Assembly (NCBI RefSeq): GCF_004153605.1
Contig: NZ_SDSI01000001.1
Coordinates: 620,001 to 684,000, forward strand
Reading direction: 5' to 3'
DNA: 64,000 nt
DNA from: Qipengyuania_B thermophila
GTDB lineage: Bacteria > Pseudomonadota > Alphaproteobacteria > Sphingomonadales > Sphingomonadaceae
Within the stretch, counting starts at the first letter, position 1, and each line of letters opens with the position of its first letter. Below, one piece after another: positions 15,066-25,767 of the stretch. The translations under genes were made by a program, and so were the position numbers. The notes beneath the pieces are model-generated. The model searched no databases. It had not been told where the DNA came from and saw nothing but the letters and a program-made list of their open reading frames with translations.

Positions 15066-15350
15066 TCACACCCGCCTTGAGACGATCAGCCACGCGGTGA
15101 CGAGGTTCAGCGTGCTGTAGATCGCGTAGGCGAACGCCACTTCCGGCCACGCTCCGGCGGCCAGCAACATCGCCGCCGTCAGCAGCAGGAACTCGACCGC
15201 CAGCAGCACGCCGCCGCCGCGAAACCCCCGTCCCCGGGTGATCTGGAGCACCAGCGGGTGCCCGCTGTCGAGAACGGCGCGGTGCAGCGCGAAGTTGCCG
15301 ATCCCGAGCAGGAAGATGAACAGCACCGCCACCGGGTCATCATCGCCCAT
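15066..15350 (-). CDS. Small membrane protein
   Basis: 94 residues, three predicted transmembrane helices (VLFIFLLGIGNFALHRAVL; GGVLLAVEFLLLTAAMLLAA; AFAYAIYSTLNLVTAWLIV). The ATG at 15350 is chosen because longer versions have unlike composition. The pattern FALHRAVLDSGHPLV and the acidic Glu in the second helix look conserved rather than random, but I do not recognise the family. Divergent from the PCMT-like gene. Confidence 0.7.
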   Translation of the reverse strand: MGDDDPVAVLFIFLLGIGNFALHRAVLDSGHPLVLQITRGRGFRGGGVLLAVEFLLLTAAMLLAAGAWPEVAFAYAIYSTLNLVTAWLIVSRRV

Positions 15351-15459
15351 CGGCGGCGCGCATCCAAGCGCGAATGCCGCCCCTTGGCACATGCGCGCCG
15401 CAGCCCTATTGCAGATGCGGCGCATCGGGCCGCGCCGGCGACAGCGCCCTGCTCTCCGC

Positions 15460-15487
15460 TTGACACCGGCCTGGCAAGCTGTATTGC
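15460..15487 (+). promoter_or_regulatory. Promoter of the PCMT-tolC operon
   Basis: A perfect TTGACA -35 (15460-15465), 16-bp spacer and TATTGC -10 (15482-15487), 40 bp upstream of the start at 15528. A palindrome, GATGCG-G-CGCATC (15414-15426), lies 33 bp upstream of the -35 and could bind a regulator. Confidence 0.6.
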
Positions 15488-15527
15488 GAAGATAAGACAC
15501 CAGAGGTCGAGCGACCCTACGAGGCCC

Positions 15528-16130
15528 ATGCAGAGTTCCACTGAACACGCCCCGGACTTCGCGCTGGCGAGAACGGCCATGATCAACAGCCAGCTGCGCA
15601 CCAGCGGGGTGACGGGTCCGTTGGTGCTGGAGCGGATGAACACCGTCCCGCGCGAGGCCTTCGTGCCTGCCGCGCAGCGCGCCGCCGCGTACATCGACCG
15701 GTCGTTGCCGCTCGACGACGCGCATCAGCTTCCGCCACCGCTGTTCCATGGGCTGATGTTGCAGGAGGCACGCCTGGACCCGCAGGACCGCGTGCTGGTC
15801 GTGTCGCCGGCTCCCGGCTACCTCGAGGCCTTGGTGGCGCCGCTGGTCAATTCCGTGACGGCCATCGCCCCGTCGGCCGCAGCCGCGGGCGAGGTGCCGG
15901 AGGGTGGATATTCGCTCCTGCTGATCGACGGCGCTGCCGAGCAGGTGCCTGCGCCTCTCCTCGCCGCATTGACTCCCGCCGGGCGGGTGGTGACCGGGCT
16001 GGTGCAGGGCCAGGTGCAGAGGCTGTGCGTCGGCCGCGTCGTCGATGGCCGGCTGGCGGCGCAGCCGGTGCTGGAACTCGGCATTCCGCGCATCCCCGAA
16101 TTCGATCAGCCTCGCGTGTGGCGCTTCTGA
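15528..16130 (+). CDS. Protein-L-isoaspartate O-methyltransferase-like protein with degenerate SAM motif
   Basis: 200 residues. The N-terminal block MINSQLRTSGVTGPLVLERM and PREAFVP is typical of PCMT. The SAM-binding motif I, normally VLEIGTGSGY, reads VLVVSPAPGYLEALVAP, losing the glycine-rich loop. The C-terminal part is shortened (LLLIDGAAEQVPAPLLAALT), though GG-binding and C-terminal strands are recognisable. It may be a binding or structural relative rather than an active methyltransferase. It is coupled to tolC by TGATG. The canonical repair role (methylating isoaspartate in damaged proteins) is therefore doubtful. Confidence 0.75.
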   Translation: MQSSTEHAPDFALARTAMINSQLRTSGVTGPLVLERMNTVPREAFVPAAQRAAAYIDRSLPLDDAHQLPPPLFHGLMLQEARLDPQDRVLVVSPAPGYLEALVAPLVNSVTAIAPSAAAAGEVPEGGYSLLLIDGAAEQVPAPLLAALTPAGRVVTGLVQGQVQRLCVGRVVDGRLAAQPVLELGIPRIPEFDQPRVWRF

Positions 16131-17650
16131 TGCGCGCCCGCCTGTGCCGAGTCCTGCTGCTGTCCGGGCTGGTCGCAGCGGGCCTCGTCCCGGCAGCCGT
16201 CGCCGAGGCGCAGACGCTGCGCGAGGCGCTGGCGCAGGCCTACCGCTCCAATCCGAGCCTCCTCGCCGCCCGGTCGCAGCAGCGCGCCACCGACGAAACC
16301 GTGCCGATCCAGCGGGCGGCCGGTCTGCCCTCGGTGGACGCGAACGGCCGTTTCACCGAATTCCTGGTGCAGGATCAGGCAAGCTTCCTTGCGCCGGAAC
16401 GGGCGCTGAACGCCGGCATCAGCCTTGCCGTCCCGCTCTACCGCGGCGGCGCCGTGCGCAACGCGGTGCGCGCCGCCGAACAGCGGGTGGAAGCCGGCCG
16501 GGCCGATCTGCGCGGCGCCGAGAGCGCCTTGTTCACCCAGGTGGTTGCGGCCTACATGAACGTCCTGCGCGACGAGGCGGTGGTCGGGCTGGCGCAGAAT
16601 CAGGTGCAGGTGCTGGACATCAACCTGCAGGCGACCCGCGACCGCTTCACGATCGGCATCCTCACCCGCACCGACGTGGCACAATCGGAAGCACGGCTCG
16701 CCCTCGCGCGCGGAGAACTTCAGTCCGCACAGGCCAATCTCATCGCCTCGCGGGAAAACTACATCGCGCTCGTCGGCGCGGCGCCCGTCGACCTGCAACC
16801 GCCGCCTCCTCTTGGCGGCCTGCCCGCGACCGCGGCGGAGGCCGTGGCCGCGGCGCTCGACGCCAATCCCGACCTCGTCGCGGCGCGCGACCGGGCCGAA
16901 GCGTCGGCGCTCGACATCCGTGTCGCCGGCGCCGCGCGGCTGCCGCAGGTGTCGCTGGTGACGGGCTACACCTACCAGAACTTCCTCGGCACGCTGGGCG
17001 GCGCGGGCGGCGTGGCCGTGCCTCAGGCATCGGACGGTCTGCAGGCCGGGGTGAACCTGTCGCTCCCGCTGTTCCAGGGCGGACGTCCCGCCGCGCAGGA
17101 GCGGCAGGCGCAGGCGCGCGCCTCGGTCGCGCTCGAACAGATCGTGGAAGCCGAGCGCAACGTCATCGCGCAGGCCCGCTCCGCCTTTGCCAGCTACACC
17201 GCCGCGCTCGGGATCATCCGCTCGTCCGAAGCGGCGGTCAGCGCCGCGGCACTCAGTCTCGAAGGTGTGCGGGCGGAAAACACGGTCGGCAACCGCACCA
17301 TCCTCGACATCCTCGACGCGGAGCGCGAGCTGCTCAATGCCCGGGTCCAGCTCGTGCAGGCACAGCGCAACGCTTATGTTGCCGGCTTCTCCCTGCTGGC
17401 CGCCATGGGCCGGGCCGAGGCGCGCGACTTGGGGCTTGCCGAAGCGGGACCGCTCTACGACCCGGCCGAGAACTACGAGCGGGTGCGGGGCCGGTGGTTC
17501 GACTGGAGCCGCGAGCCCGATCCGGTGACCGGCGCCACCCGCACGATCGACGTTCCCGCAGCCGATGCGGCGGCCCGTCCCATTGCGCCGCTCGACGACG
17601 GCACGCAGAGTGTGCGCGAGATTGGCGATCTGCGTCCCGCTGGCCTATAG
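16130..17650 (+). CDS. tolC: TolC family outer-membrane channel
   Basis: 506 residues with a signal peptide (MRARLCRVLLLSGLVAAGLV, cleavage near AEAQ). Two OEP repeats are visible: one starting TLREALAQAYRSNPSLLAARS and ending near residue 220, the second from AVAAALDANPDLVAARD. Long coiled-coil helices carry the NTVGNRTILDILDAERELLN motif typical of TolC. Forms a trimeric tunnel across periplasm and outer membrane for type I secretion or drug efflux. The extra C-terminal 75 residues are polar. The start overlaps the upstream stop by one base (TGATG). Confidence 0.92.
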   Translation: MRARLCRVLLLSGLVAAGLVPAAVAEAQTLREALAQAYRSNPSLLAARSQQRATDETVPIQRAAGLPSVDANGRFTEFLVQDQASFLAPERALNAGISLAVPLYRGGAVRNAVRAAEQRVEAGRADLRGAESALFTQVVAAYMNVLRDEAVVGLAQNQVQVLDINLQATRDRFTIGILTRTDVAQSEARLALARGELQSAQANLIASRENYIALVGAAPVDLQPPPPLGGLPATAAEAVAAALDANPDLVAARDRAEASALDIRVAGAARLPQVSLVTGYTYQNFLGTLGGAGGVAVPQASDGLQAGVNLSLPLFQGGRPAAQERQAQARASVALEQIVEAERNVIAQARSAFASYTAALGIIRSSEAAVSAAALSLEGVRAENTVGNRTILDILDAERELLNARVQLVQAQRNAYVAGFSLLAAMGRAEARDLGLAEAGPLYDPAENYERVRGRWFDWSREPDPVTGATRTIDVPAADAAARPIAPLDDGTQSVREIGDLRPAGL

Positions 17651-17686
17651 TCCCCGGCCGCAGGGAGCCAGCACAGGGGCAGCAGC

Positions 17687-18292
17687 ATGCATCAGCCGGG
17701 TGAGCCGTCGGTGGAAGTCATTCTGGACAGCATCAAGCGGGTGATCGCCCGCGAGAACCGCGCTCTTGAACGGCGGCGCGGCGACCCTGTCGGCGGCGCG
17801 GACTGGCACCCGGACCGCTCTCCGGCCGCGGTGGAGGTGGAGCCGGCCAGCGCGGACGAAGCGGCAGAAGTTCTCGACCTCGAGGAAGACGAGATCGTGA
17901 CCGTCCCGGATTGGGCGCCGCAGGATAGCGAGGCGGCAGCGATGCTGGACGAAGAAGACCTGGCACCTGCGGAGGACTGGCCGGCGGCCGAGGCTGCCGG
18001 AGCGACCGCGGCTGAGGACGATGCCGGATCCCCTGCGCGAACCGGATCCGGCGAGGAAGAGGACAAGCCGCTGATGAGCGGCGCGGCGCGCACGGCCCTG
18101 CGCGACAACTTCGCGGCCCTGCAGCTCCTCAGCACCCTTGCGCGCGAACGCGCCGGCGATGGCGGCGACATGGAGTCCATGGTGCAGGCGCTGCTGCGGC
18201 CCATGCTGGCGCGCTGGCTCGACGAGCATCTGCCGCCGCTGGTCGAACGCCTCGTGCGGGACGAGATCCGCCGGATCGTCGGTCAGGGCTGA
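17687..18292 (+). CDS. popZ: PopZ-like polar organising protein (DUF2497)
   Basis: 201 residues with the PopZ layout: a short N-terminal helix (EPSVEVILDSIKRVIARE), a long acidic, Pro/Ala-rich disordered middle (about residues 40-125), and a C-terminal helical block (LLRPMLARWLDEHLPPLVER then RDEIRRIVGQG) that drives oligomer formation. In Caulobacter PopZ forms a polar network that tethers ParB-parS and cell-cycle regulators; this window also encodes ParB and parS. It lies 36 bp after tolC. In many relatives valS follows, but here an S9 peptidase does. Confidence 0.85.
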   Translation: MHQPGEPSVEVILDSIKRVIARENRALERRRGDPVGGADWHPDRSPAAVEVEPASADEAAEVLDLEEDEIVTVPDWAPQDSEAAAMLDEEDLAPAEDWPAAEAAGATAAEDDAGSPARTGSGEEEDKPLMSGAARTALRDNFAALQLLSTLARERAGDGGDMESMVQALLRPMLARWLDEHLPPLVERLVRDEIRRIVGQG

Positions 18293-18348
18293 GACCGGCT
18301 GCGCTGCGCGGTCTTAACATGCGCGCGGCTTGTCCCTAAGCAGGACCG

Positions 18349-20549
<2,201 letters not shown>

Positions 20550-20553
<4 letters not shown>

Positions 20554-20933
20554 ACGGCAAGGCGCTCGACAAGGCCCGCGCGAATCTTGCCAAGACCGGC
20601 GGCGCGCAGGCGCAGCGTCACATCTTCCTGTGCGCGCTCGCGGAAAAGCAGAAGTGCTGTTCTCGCGCCGACGGCAAGGCCTCGTGGGACTACCTGAAGC
20701 GCCGGCTCAAGGAGCTGGGGCACACGGGTCCGGCAGACAGGCAGCCACCTGGCGCGGGCATCAACCGCACCAAGGCGGACTGCCTCCAGCTGTGCGCCGC
20801 TGGTCCGATCGCCGTCGTCTGGCCCGACAATGTCTGGTATCACTCGTGCCATCCGCCGGTGCTGGAAAGGATCATCCAGGAGCACCTGATCGGCGGCTGT
20901 CCGGTCGAGGATTTCCGCCTCTACCCGGCCTGA
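20550..20933 (+). CDS. Thioredoxin-like [2Fe-2S] ferredoxin
   Basis: 127 residues, GTG start overlapping the peptidase stop. Cysteines occur as HIFLCALAEKQKCC and, 40 residues later, ADCLQLCAAGPIAVVWPDN, followed by WYHSCHPP. The C-x8-C and C-x3-C spacing and the PIAVVWPD strand match the thioredoxin-fold [2Fe-2S] ferredoxins. Likely a small electron carrier or Fe-S supplier; erpA lies 0.9 kb downstream. The link with the peptidase is only positional. Confidence 0.85.
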
Positions 20934-20960
20934 GGCCGGACGGGGCCGCTCGGGAAGGCG

Positions 20961-21254
20961 TCAGCGGCGCCAGTGCTCGCCGGTGTGGTCCTCGATCGCC
21001 TCGTCATGTCCGGTCCCGCTCGACAGGAACACCAGCCCCATGAGCGCACCCGTTAGCATCACCGTCAACCCCAGGCCGAGGGCCAGGGCGATGTAGAAAT
21101 GCACCGACACCGGCTCGCCCGCCCAGTAGGTGAACAGCCATGCCGCCAGCACGACCGCCAGCGCCAGCGCGCCCAGCCATTTGAGGATGCGGCGATAGCG
21201 CGCCCAGGCGAAGCGGGCGACCTCGGCATCGTCGAGCGGGCTTCTGCGGGCCAT
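20961..21254 (-). CDS. Small two-helix membrane protein
   Basis: 97 residues, starting MARRSPLDDAEVARFAWARY. Two transmembrane helices (LGALALAVVLAAWLF; IALALGLGLTVMLTGALMGL) flank a short loop, and a polar tail follows (SSGTGHDEAIEDHTGEHWRR). The start at 21254 is preferred over an upstream in-frame one because the added residues have no conserved look. No family recognised. Convergent with the ferredoxin gene. Confidence 0.7.
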   Translation of the reverse strand: MARRSPLDDAEVARFAWARYRRILKWLGALALAVVLAAWLFTYWAGEPVSVHFYIALALGLGLTVMLTGALMGLVFLSSGTGHDEAIEDHTGEHWRR

Positions 21255-21376
21255 GGCGCGCGATGTGGAGCATGGCATGCCGCTTTGCAAGGCGCACGGC
21301 ACCCGGCTGCGTCCGGGTGGCGTTGACGGGTGATCCGTGACACACTCCGCGAACGGATCATCAGGGAGCCTGCGCC

Positions 21377-21808
21377 ATGACGATTGCCCGTCTCATCGCC
21401 GACCGCGACCCCGCCGCCATCATCACCTGCGCAGCCGACGCCACGCTGAAGGAGGCGGTCGCCTGTCTCGCCGAGCGCCGGATCGGTGCCCTGCCCGTGA
21501 TCGACGACACGGGCGTCTGCGGCATCCTGTCCGAGCGGGATGTGATCTACCGGCTGCGCGACGAGGGGGCGGCCTGCCTCGAACGCCGCGTGGCCGAGGT
21601 CATGACCGCCCCGGCCATCACCGTCACCCGCGCCACCACCGTGGACGAGGCGCTGCAGCTCATGACCCGGCGACGGGTTCGTCACCTGCCGGTGATCGAG
21701 AACGGCGCCATGGTGGGCTTCGTGTCGATCGGCGATCTCGTCAAGGCGCAGGTCGACGAGGCGCAGCGCGAGGCGGCCTTGATGCGCGACTACATCACCC
21801 ACGCTTGA
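21377..21808 (+). CDS. CBS domain pair protein
   Basis: 143 residues made of two CBS domains: TLKEAVACLAERRIGALPVI with GVCGILSERDVIYRL, and TTVDEALQLMTRRRVRHLPV with GFVSIGDLVKAQ. Stand-alone CBS pairs bind adenine nucleotides and often regulate a partner. The C-terminal helix (DEAQREAALMRDYI) is usual for this subgroup. The ribosome-binding site is AGGGAG, eleven bases before the ATG. Confidence 0.92.
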   Translation: MTIARLIADRDPAAIITCAADATLKEAVACLAERRIGALPVIDDTGVCGILSERDVIYRLRDEGAACLERRVAEVMTAPAITVTRATTVDEALQLMTRRRVRHLPVIENGAMVGFVSIGDLVKAQVDEAQREAALMRDYITHA

Positions 21809-21839
21809 GCGGCCCGCCGCCGGGTCCTATCTTGGCGCC

Positions 21840-22169
21840 ATGACGGCTTCAGCCACCCTCACCGCCGCCGCCGCCGCGCGGGTCGCCCAGATCGCCCGCC
21901 GCCAGCAGCGCGAGCCGATCCTGCGCCTCGCGGTCGATGGCGGCGGCTGCTCCGGCTTCCAGTACCGCTTCGCGCTGGCGGACGGGATCGAGGCCGATGA
22001 TCTGGTCAGCGAGACGGACGGTGTGCGGCTCGTGATCGATCCCGTCAGTCTCGATCTCGTCGACGGATGCCGGGTGGATTTTGTCGAGTCGCTTGGCGGC
22101 GCGGCGTTCCGGGTCGAAAATCCGCAGGCCGCCGCCGGATGCGGGTGCGGCTCGAGCTTCGCCATCTGA
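21840..22169 (+). CDS. erpA: Iron-sulfur cluster insertion protein, A-type carrier
   Basis: 109 residues with the three A-type carrier cysteines: GGGCSGFQY and the C-terminal AAGCGCGSSF. ErpA/IscA-type proteins carry [2Fe-2S] or [4Fe-4S] clusters to client proteins. The sequence between (VDFVESLGGAAFRVENP) is typical. Followed 11 bp later by the exonuclease III gene, so the two are probably co-transcribed. Confidence 0.92.
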   Translation: MTASATLTAAAAARVAQIARRQQREPILRLAVDGGGCSGFQYRFALADGIEADDLVSETDGVRLVIDPVSLDLVDGCRVDFVESLGGAAFRVENPQAAAGCGCGSSFAI

Positions 22170-22180
22170 GCGCCGCCGCC

Positions 22181-22954
22181 GTGCGCATCGCCACCTTCAA
22201 CATCAACGGCGTGAAGGCGCGCCTGCCGCGTCTGCTGGAGTGGCTGGAGGAAACACGTCCTGCCGTCGCGTGCCTGCAGGAAATCAAATCACAGGATGAC
22301 GGCTTTCCCGCCAAGGCGTTGCAGGCGATCGGCTACCACGCCATCTGGCACGGGCAGAAGGGGTTCAACGGGGTGGCCATCCTTGCCGACGGCGCGGTGC
22401 CGCGCGAGGTCCGCCGCGGGCTGCCCGGCGATCCCGATGACGCGCAGGCCCGCTACCTCGAGGCCGAGGTGAACGGGGTGCGGGTCGCCTCGATCTACCT
22501 CCCCAATGGCAATCCGCAACCCGGCCCCAAATTCGAGTACAAGCTCGCCTGGTTCGCGCGTCTGCGCGTCCATGCGGCCAGCCTCTGGGCCGAGGAGGTG
22601 CCGGTGGTGCTGGCTGGCGATTTCAACGTCGTCCCGACCGATGCCGATATCTGGGCCGCCGATGCGCTTGCCGAGGATGCCCTCACCCAGCCGGAGTCGC
22701 GCGATGCATGGGCGCGCCTGCTTGGCGACGGGTGGACCGATGCGGTCGCCACGCTTCACCCGCGGGGCGGCGTGTGGACCTTCTGGGACTACCAGGCCGG
22801 AGCATGGCCGCGCGATCACGGTTTCCGCATCGATCACCTGCTGCTGTCGCCCGAATGCGCCGATCGGCTCTGCGCCGGGGGCGTGGACAAGGGGCACCGC
22901 GGCCGCGAGCGGGCGAGCGACCACGCGCCCGTGTGGATCGAAATGACGGGCTGA
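22181..22954 (+). CDS. xth: Exodeoxyribonuclease III
   Basis: 257 residues from a GTG at 22181 (VRIATFNINGVKARL). Conserved blocks of the exonuclease III/AP endonuclease family are present: CLQEIKSQD (metal-binding Glu), GDFNVVPTDADIW, FRIDHLLLSPE and SDHAPVWIE with the catalytic Asp-His. Acts in base-excision repair, cutting at abasic sites. An ATG further upstream in this frame lies inside erpA and is unlikely. Confidence 0.95.
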   Translation: MRIATFNINGVKARLPRLLEWLEETRPAVACLQEIKSQDDGFPAKALQAIGYHAIWHGQKGFNGVAILADGAVPREVRRGLPGDPDDAQARYLEAEVNGVRVASIYLPNGNPQPGPKFEYKLAWFARLRVHAASLWAEEVPVVLAGDFNVVPTDADIWAADALAEDALTQPESRDAWARLLGDGWTDAVATLHPRGGVWTFWDYQAGAWPRDHGFRIDHLLLSPECADRLCAGGVDKGHRGRERASDHAPVWIEMTG

Positions 22955-23009
22955 GGCGTTGCAGAGGGCGTTGAGCGGCTCACGGCCGCCCTGCCATGGA
23001 GAACTGCCG

Positions 23010-23420
23010 ATGCGCGCCCTGAACGCCCTTGCCGCCTGCTCCGCTTTTGCCGCTCTGGCGGCCTGCGCCACACTGCCCGGCGGCGAGAACGCCCGCTCGG
23101 CCCTTGCGGGCGCCGACTGGACGGTGATCAGCATCGACGGCCGCGACGTCGTGTCAGGCACGCCGCCGACGCTGACCTTCGGCTCCGACGGGCGCGTCAC
23201 CGGCACCACTGGCTGCAACCGGTTCTTCGCCAGCTACACCGAAGGCACCGACACGGTGACCATCGGCCAGGTCGGCGGCACGCGCATGGCCTGCGCCGCC
23301 CCGCTCATGGAGCAGGAGCGGACCATGCTGGCCGCCCTGCCGGGCACGCACCGCTTTGCCGTCGCGGCGGGGCAGCTGACCCTCACCACGCAGAGCGGAG
23401 CGGTCATCCGCGCCCGCTGA
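23010..23420 (+). CDS. META domain lipoprotein, HslJ-like
   Basis: 136 residues with a lipoprotein signal: a hydrophobic run (ALNALAACSAFAALAAC) with lipobox LAAC at about residue 18. The mature part is one META domain, with ADWTVISIDGRDV, GRVTGTTGCNRFFASYT and MEQERTMLAALPGTHRF. HslJ of Escherichia coli has this fold and is linked to novobiocin tolerance. Outer-membrane lipoprotein by inference. Convergent with the hydrolase gene, 11 bp apart. Confidence 0.88.
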   Translation: MRALNALAACSAFAALAACATLPGGENARSALAGADWTVISIDGRDVVSGTPPTLTFGSDGRVTGTTGCNRFFASYTEGTDTVTIGQVGGTRMACAAPLMEQERTMLAALPGTHRFAVAAGQLTLTTQSGAVIRAR

Positions 23421-23431
23421 GAAGGCGCCGA

Positions 23432-24091
23432 TCAGCGGTAGAAGATGTGGCGGTTGATGGTGGCGGCCGCAACCCGGCGGCGCGCCCAATCCGGGCGCAC
23501 GTAATTGGCGTGGAAGTACAGCGCCTCGTCCGCCGCGCTGTCCCAGCTGTCGTAATGCGCGATCTGGGCGATGGCCTTGGCCTGCGCCCATGCCGGTGAA
23601 TGCTCCGGGATCGGCGGCATGCGCCCGTTGCGCACGAAGGAGAACTGGGCCCGCTGATACACCACGCCGCAGTAGCTGTCGGGAAAGCGGGAGGATTGCT
23701 TGCGGTTGATCACGACCTTGGCGACGGCGAGCTGCCCGTGCAGGGGTTCGCCACGCGCCTCGAAGTAGATGGCCCCGGCGAGGCAGCGCATCTCTTCGGA
23801 CAGGGTGTCGGTCACGCGGGTCTGCGCCACGAGATCGCGCAAGGATGCGGCGGTGCGGTCAGCTGCGGGCGCATCCCGCTGCTCCTCGGCTGCGGAAGGA
23901 GCCAGCGGCTGCACCACCTCGCGGCTCAAGAACACGGGAACCGGATCCGCAACCGGTTGTTCGGGAAGGAGAATTTGGAACGTGCCCGGCGCTTCCTGAG
24001 CGCGGGCGGTGCCCTCGTCGGGCGTGAAAAGGGTGGCAAGAACAGCCATGACCGGCAAGGCCGTGGCTGCGGTAAACGTGCGTTTGGTCAC
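23432..24091 (-). CDS. Cell wall hydrolase, SleB family
   Basis: 219 residues. A signal peptide (TFTAATALPVMAVLATLF) and a Pro-rich spacer to about residue 85 precede the Hydrolase_2 (SleB) domain: CLAGAIYFEARGEPLHGQLA, VVINRKQSSRFP, FSFVRNGRMP and ALYFHANYVRPDW. The catalytic Glu is in FEARGE. Cuts peptidoglycan glycan strands; in alphaproteobacteria these act in wall turnover rather than spore germination. Confidence 0.9.
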   Translation of the reverse strand: MTKRTFTAATALPVMAVLATLFTPDEGTARAQEAPGTFQILLPEQPVADPVPVFLSREVVQPLAPSAAEEQRDAPAADRTAASLRDLVAQTRVTDTLSEEMRCLAGAIYFEARGEPLHGQLAVAKVVINRKQSSRFPDSYCGVVYQRAQFSFVRNGRMPPIPEHSPAWAQAKAIAQIAHYDSWDSAADEALYFHANYVRPDWARRRVAAATINRHIFYR

Positions 24092-24264
24092 TCAGGTCCG
24101 TCCAAAGGCGGTGAGCGTTCCTGCGCAGGCCGGGTGTGGTGCGCCTTGGCGCCCGCACCTTCCGTATCAATCAAATGCCTGCCGGCCGCCCCCCGTCTGC
24201 GCGCCAGCACCGCCGGCTGTCAGGCCGTGGTCGATGCCGCCTTCGCTGTGGGAGAGCCGCCCCG

Positions 24265-24627
24265 TTACGGACGAGTGGGGTCGGGGTCAACACATTCTCG
24301 CCGCATTTCGATGAACCGTTCGGGACGCGTGGTGTCCAGTTCGACGATCCACAGGTCGGGATCGCCTGCTGTACGCCGCCGCAGATAGTCGGGATCGATC
24401 GCGCCGCCGGCGGTGACGGGGGCCGACACCGGTGTGAAGCCGCGCCACCCGTCGGCACGCGGCAGCCGCTCCCACAGCCGCTGGGCACCGCCGCGCTCCG
24501 TCGTGACGATCAGGATGGTGCCCGCATCCGGGTCGCCGCGGTGCAGCACAGTGGCAAAGCCGCCCTCGCTCTCGACCGCCCGACGCCAGGCGCCGATCTC
24601 GAGTCGCGGCGGAAGCCGGCCCTCCAT
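24265..24627 (-). CDS. DUF1491 family protein
   Basis: 120 residues from the ATG at 24627, which has a strong ribosome-binding site (GGGAGGGC). A GTG at 24648 would overlap the upstream stop and add seven residues. MEGRLPPRLEIGAWRRAVES and DPDLWIVELDTTRPERFIEM match DUF1491, a small cytoplasmic family confined mainly to alphaproteobacteria and of unknown function. Last gene of a run with the thioesterase and the hibernation factor. The 173 bp downstream to the hydrolase start hold nothing I can identify. Confidence 0.82.
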   Translation of the reverse strand: MEGRLPPRLEIGAWRRAVESEGGFATVLHRGDPDAGTILIVTTERGGAQRLWERLPRADGWRGFTPVSAPVTAGGAIDPDYLRRRTAGDPDLWIVELDTTRPERFIEMRRECVDPDPTRP

Positions 24628-24644
24628 CGCCTGCCCTCCCGCTC

Positions 24645-25127
24645 TCACCCCGCCTGCGCGCCGTAGGCGGGAAGGCTGGTGAGCGCGATGCGCGAGCGCA
24701 TGAACGTGCCGGTGCCGCGCCCCACCTCGTCCCCCTGCGCGTCGATCAGCCGCGCCTCGGCCACGAGAACGCGGCGTCGCCCGGACACCCAGCTGCCATG
24801 CGCCTCCACCGGTCCTTCCCGCACCGGCTTGCTGAAATGCAGATTGAACGACGTGGTCAGCAGGAAGCAGTCGGTCACAAGCGTGTTCGCGGCGTAGAAC
24901 GCGGCATCGTCGAGCATCTTGAAGTAGACCGTTCCGTGCGCCGCGCCGGCGGCGTGATACACGTCGGGGGACAGGGTGGCGCGGATGATGGACCGCCCCT
25001 CGCCGGTGATGGTGAGGACCGATGGGAACAGCCGGTTGATGGCGGCTGCGCTGTAGAGACGTTCCAGCGCCCGATGGTGGCGGCCATCCTCCGCCGGCCC
25101 GGCACGGAGCGAGGGTTGCGTGCTCAC
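24645..25127 (-). CDS. PaaI-type hotdog thioesterase
   Basis: 160 residues from a GTG at 25127. The hotdog fold is indicated by YHAAGAAHGTVYFKMLDDAA (the usual HGG region, here AHGT) and TTSFNLHFSKPVREGPVEAH. Members hydrolyse acyl-CoA thioesters. The Asp in KMLDDAAF would be the catalytic acid. Substrate not indicated. It lies 31 bp after the hibernation factor and ahead of DUF1491 on the same strand. Confidence 0.82.
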   Translation of the reverse strand: MSTQPSLRAGPAEDGRHHRALERLYSAAAINRLFPSVLTITGEGRSIIRATLSPDVYHAAGAAHGTVYFKMLDDAAFYAANTLVTDCFLLTTSFNLHFSKPVREGPVEAHGSWVSGRRRVLVAEARLIDAQGDEVGRGTGTFMRSRIALTSLPAYGAQAG

Positions 25128-25158
25128 CTCGGCCGGTCCGGCGCCGGCACGTGCCCGG

Positions 25159-25728
25159 TCATCGCGGCTCGACCCAGCCGACCGAGTGGTCGTCGCGGCG
25201 ATACACCATGTTGTGCCGCCCGGTTCCGGCGTTCTTGAAAAACAGCGCGTTGGTGTTGCGCAGGTCGAGCATCATCACCGCATCGGCCACGCTGCACTCG
25301 GGAATGTCGACCCGCGTTTCGGCGATCACCGGCGGCGCTTCGGGTGCATCGTCCGGGCTTTCGTCCTGCTGCTCGGCGGCGAAGATGCGGTAGGCGGCCT
25401 CTTCCTCCTCGCGCGGGGACAGCACCCGCTCGCTGCGCGCCTTCAGCCGGGTCTTGTAGCGCCGGAGCTGCTTCTCGATCTTGCCGGTGGCCTGATCGAA
25501 GGCAAGGTGCACGTCGTGGGCCGTGCCGCTGCCCTTGAGGATCAGACCCTGCGTCACATGGGTGATGATGTCGCACGAAAAGGCGCCGCCCGGCTGCCGG
25601 CCGAACGTCACGTGCGAGGACATGGCGCGGCTGAAATACTTGTCGACCATCTCGCTCAGCCGGTCGTGCACCTGCGCCTGAAGCGCCGCGCCGGTGTCGA
25701 TCTGATGACCAGAAACCCGGATGTCCAT
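25159..25728 (-). CDS. hpf: Ribosome hibernation promoting factor, long form
   Basis: 189 residues. The N-terminal HPF domain (MDIRVSGHQIDTGAALQAQV to about 105, with AFDQATGKIEKQLRRYKTRL) is followed by a linker and a C-terminal dimerisation domain (ETRVDIPECSVADAVMMLDL to the end, with ALFFKNAGTGRHNMVYRRDD). Long HPF alone dimerises 70S ribosomes to the inactive 100S form in stationary phase. The ribosome-binding site is AGGGAGAAGG. No rpoN or ptsN gene is nearby, unlike in many proteobacteria. Confidence 0.95.
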   Translation of the reverse strand: MDIRVSGHQIDTGAALQAQVHDRLSEMVDKYFSRAMSSHVTFGRQPGGAFSCDIITHVTQGLILKGSGTAHDVHLAFDQATGKIEKQLRRYKTRLKARSERVLSPREEEEAAYRIFAAEQQDESPDDAPEAPPVIAETRVDIPECSVADAVMMLDLRNTNALFFKNAGTGRHNMVYRRDDHSVGWVEPR

Positions 25729-25767
25729 GGCTTGCCTTCTCCCTTGTTCGCCCTCCGGCCGCGCCGT

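Noticed and set aside
24092..24264. Possible short gene between the cell-wall hydrolase and DUF1491
   Set aside because: No open frame with a ribosome-binding site or plausible composition on either strand.
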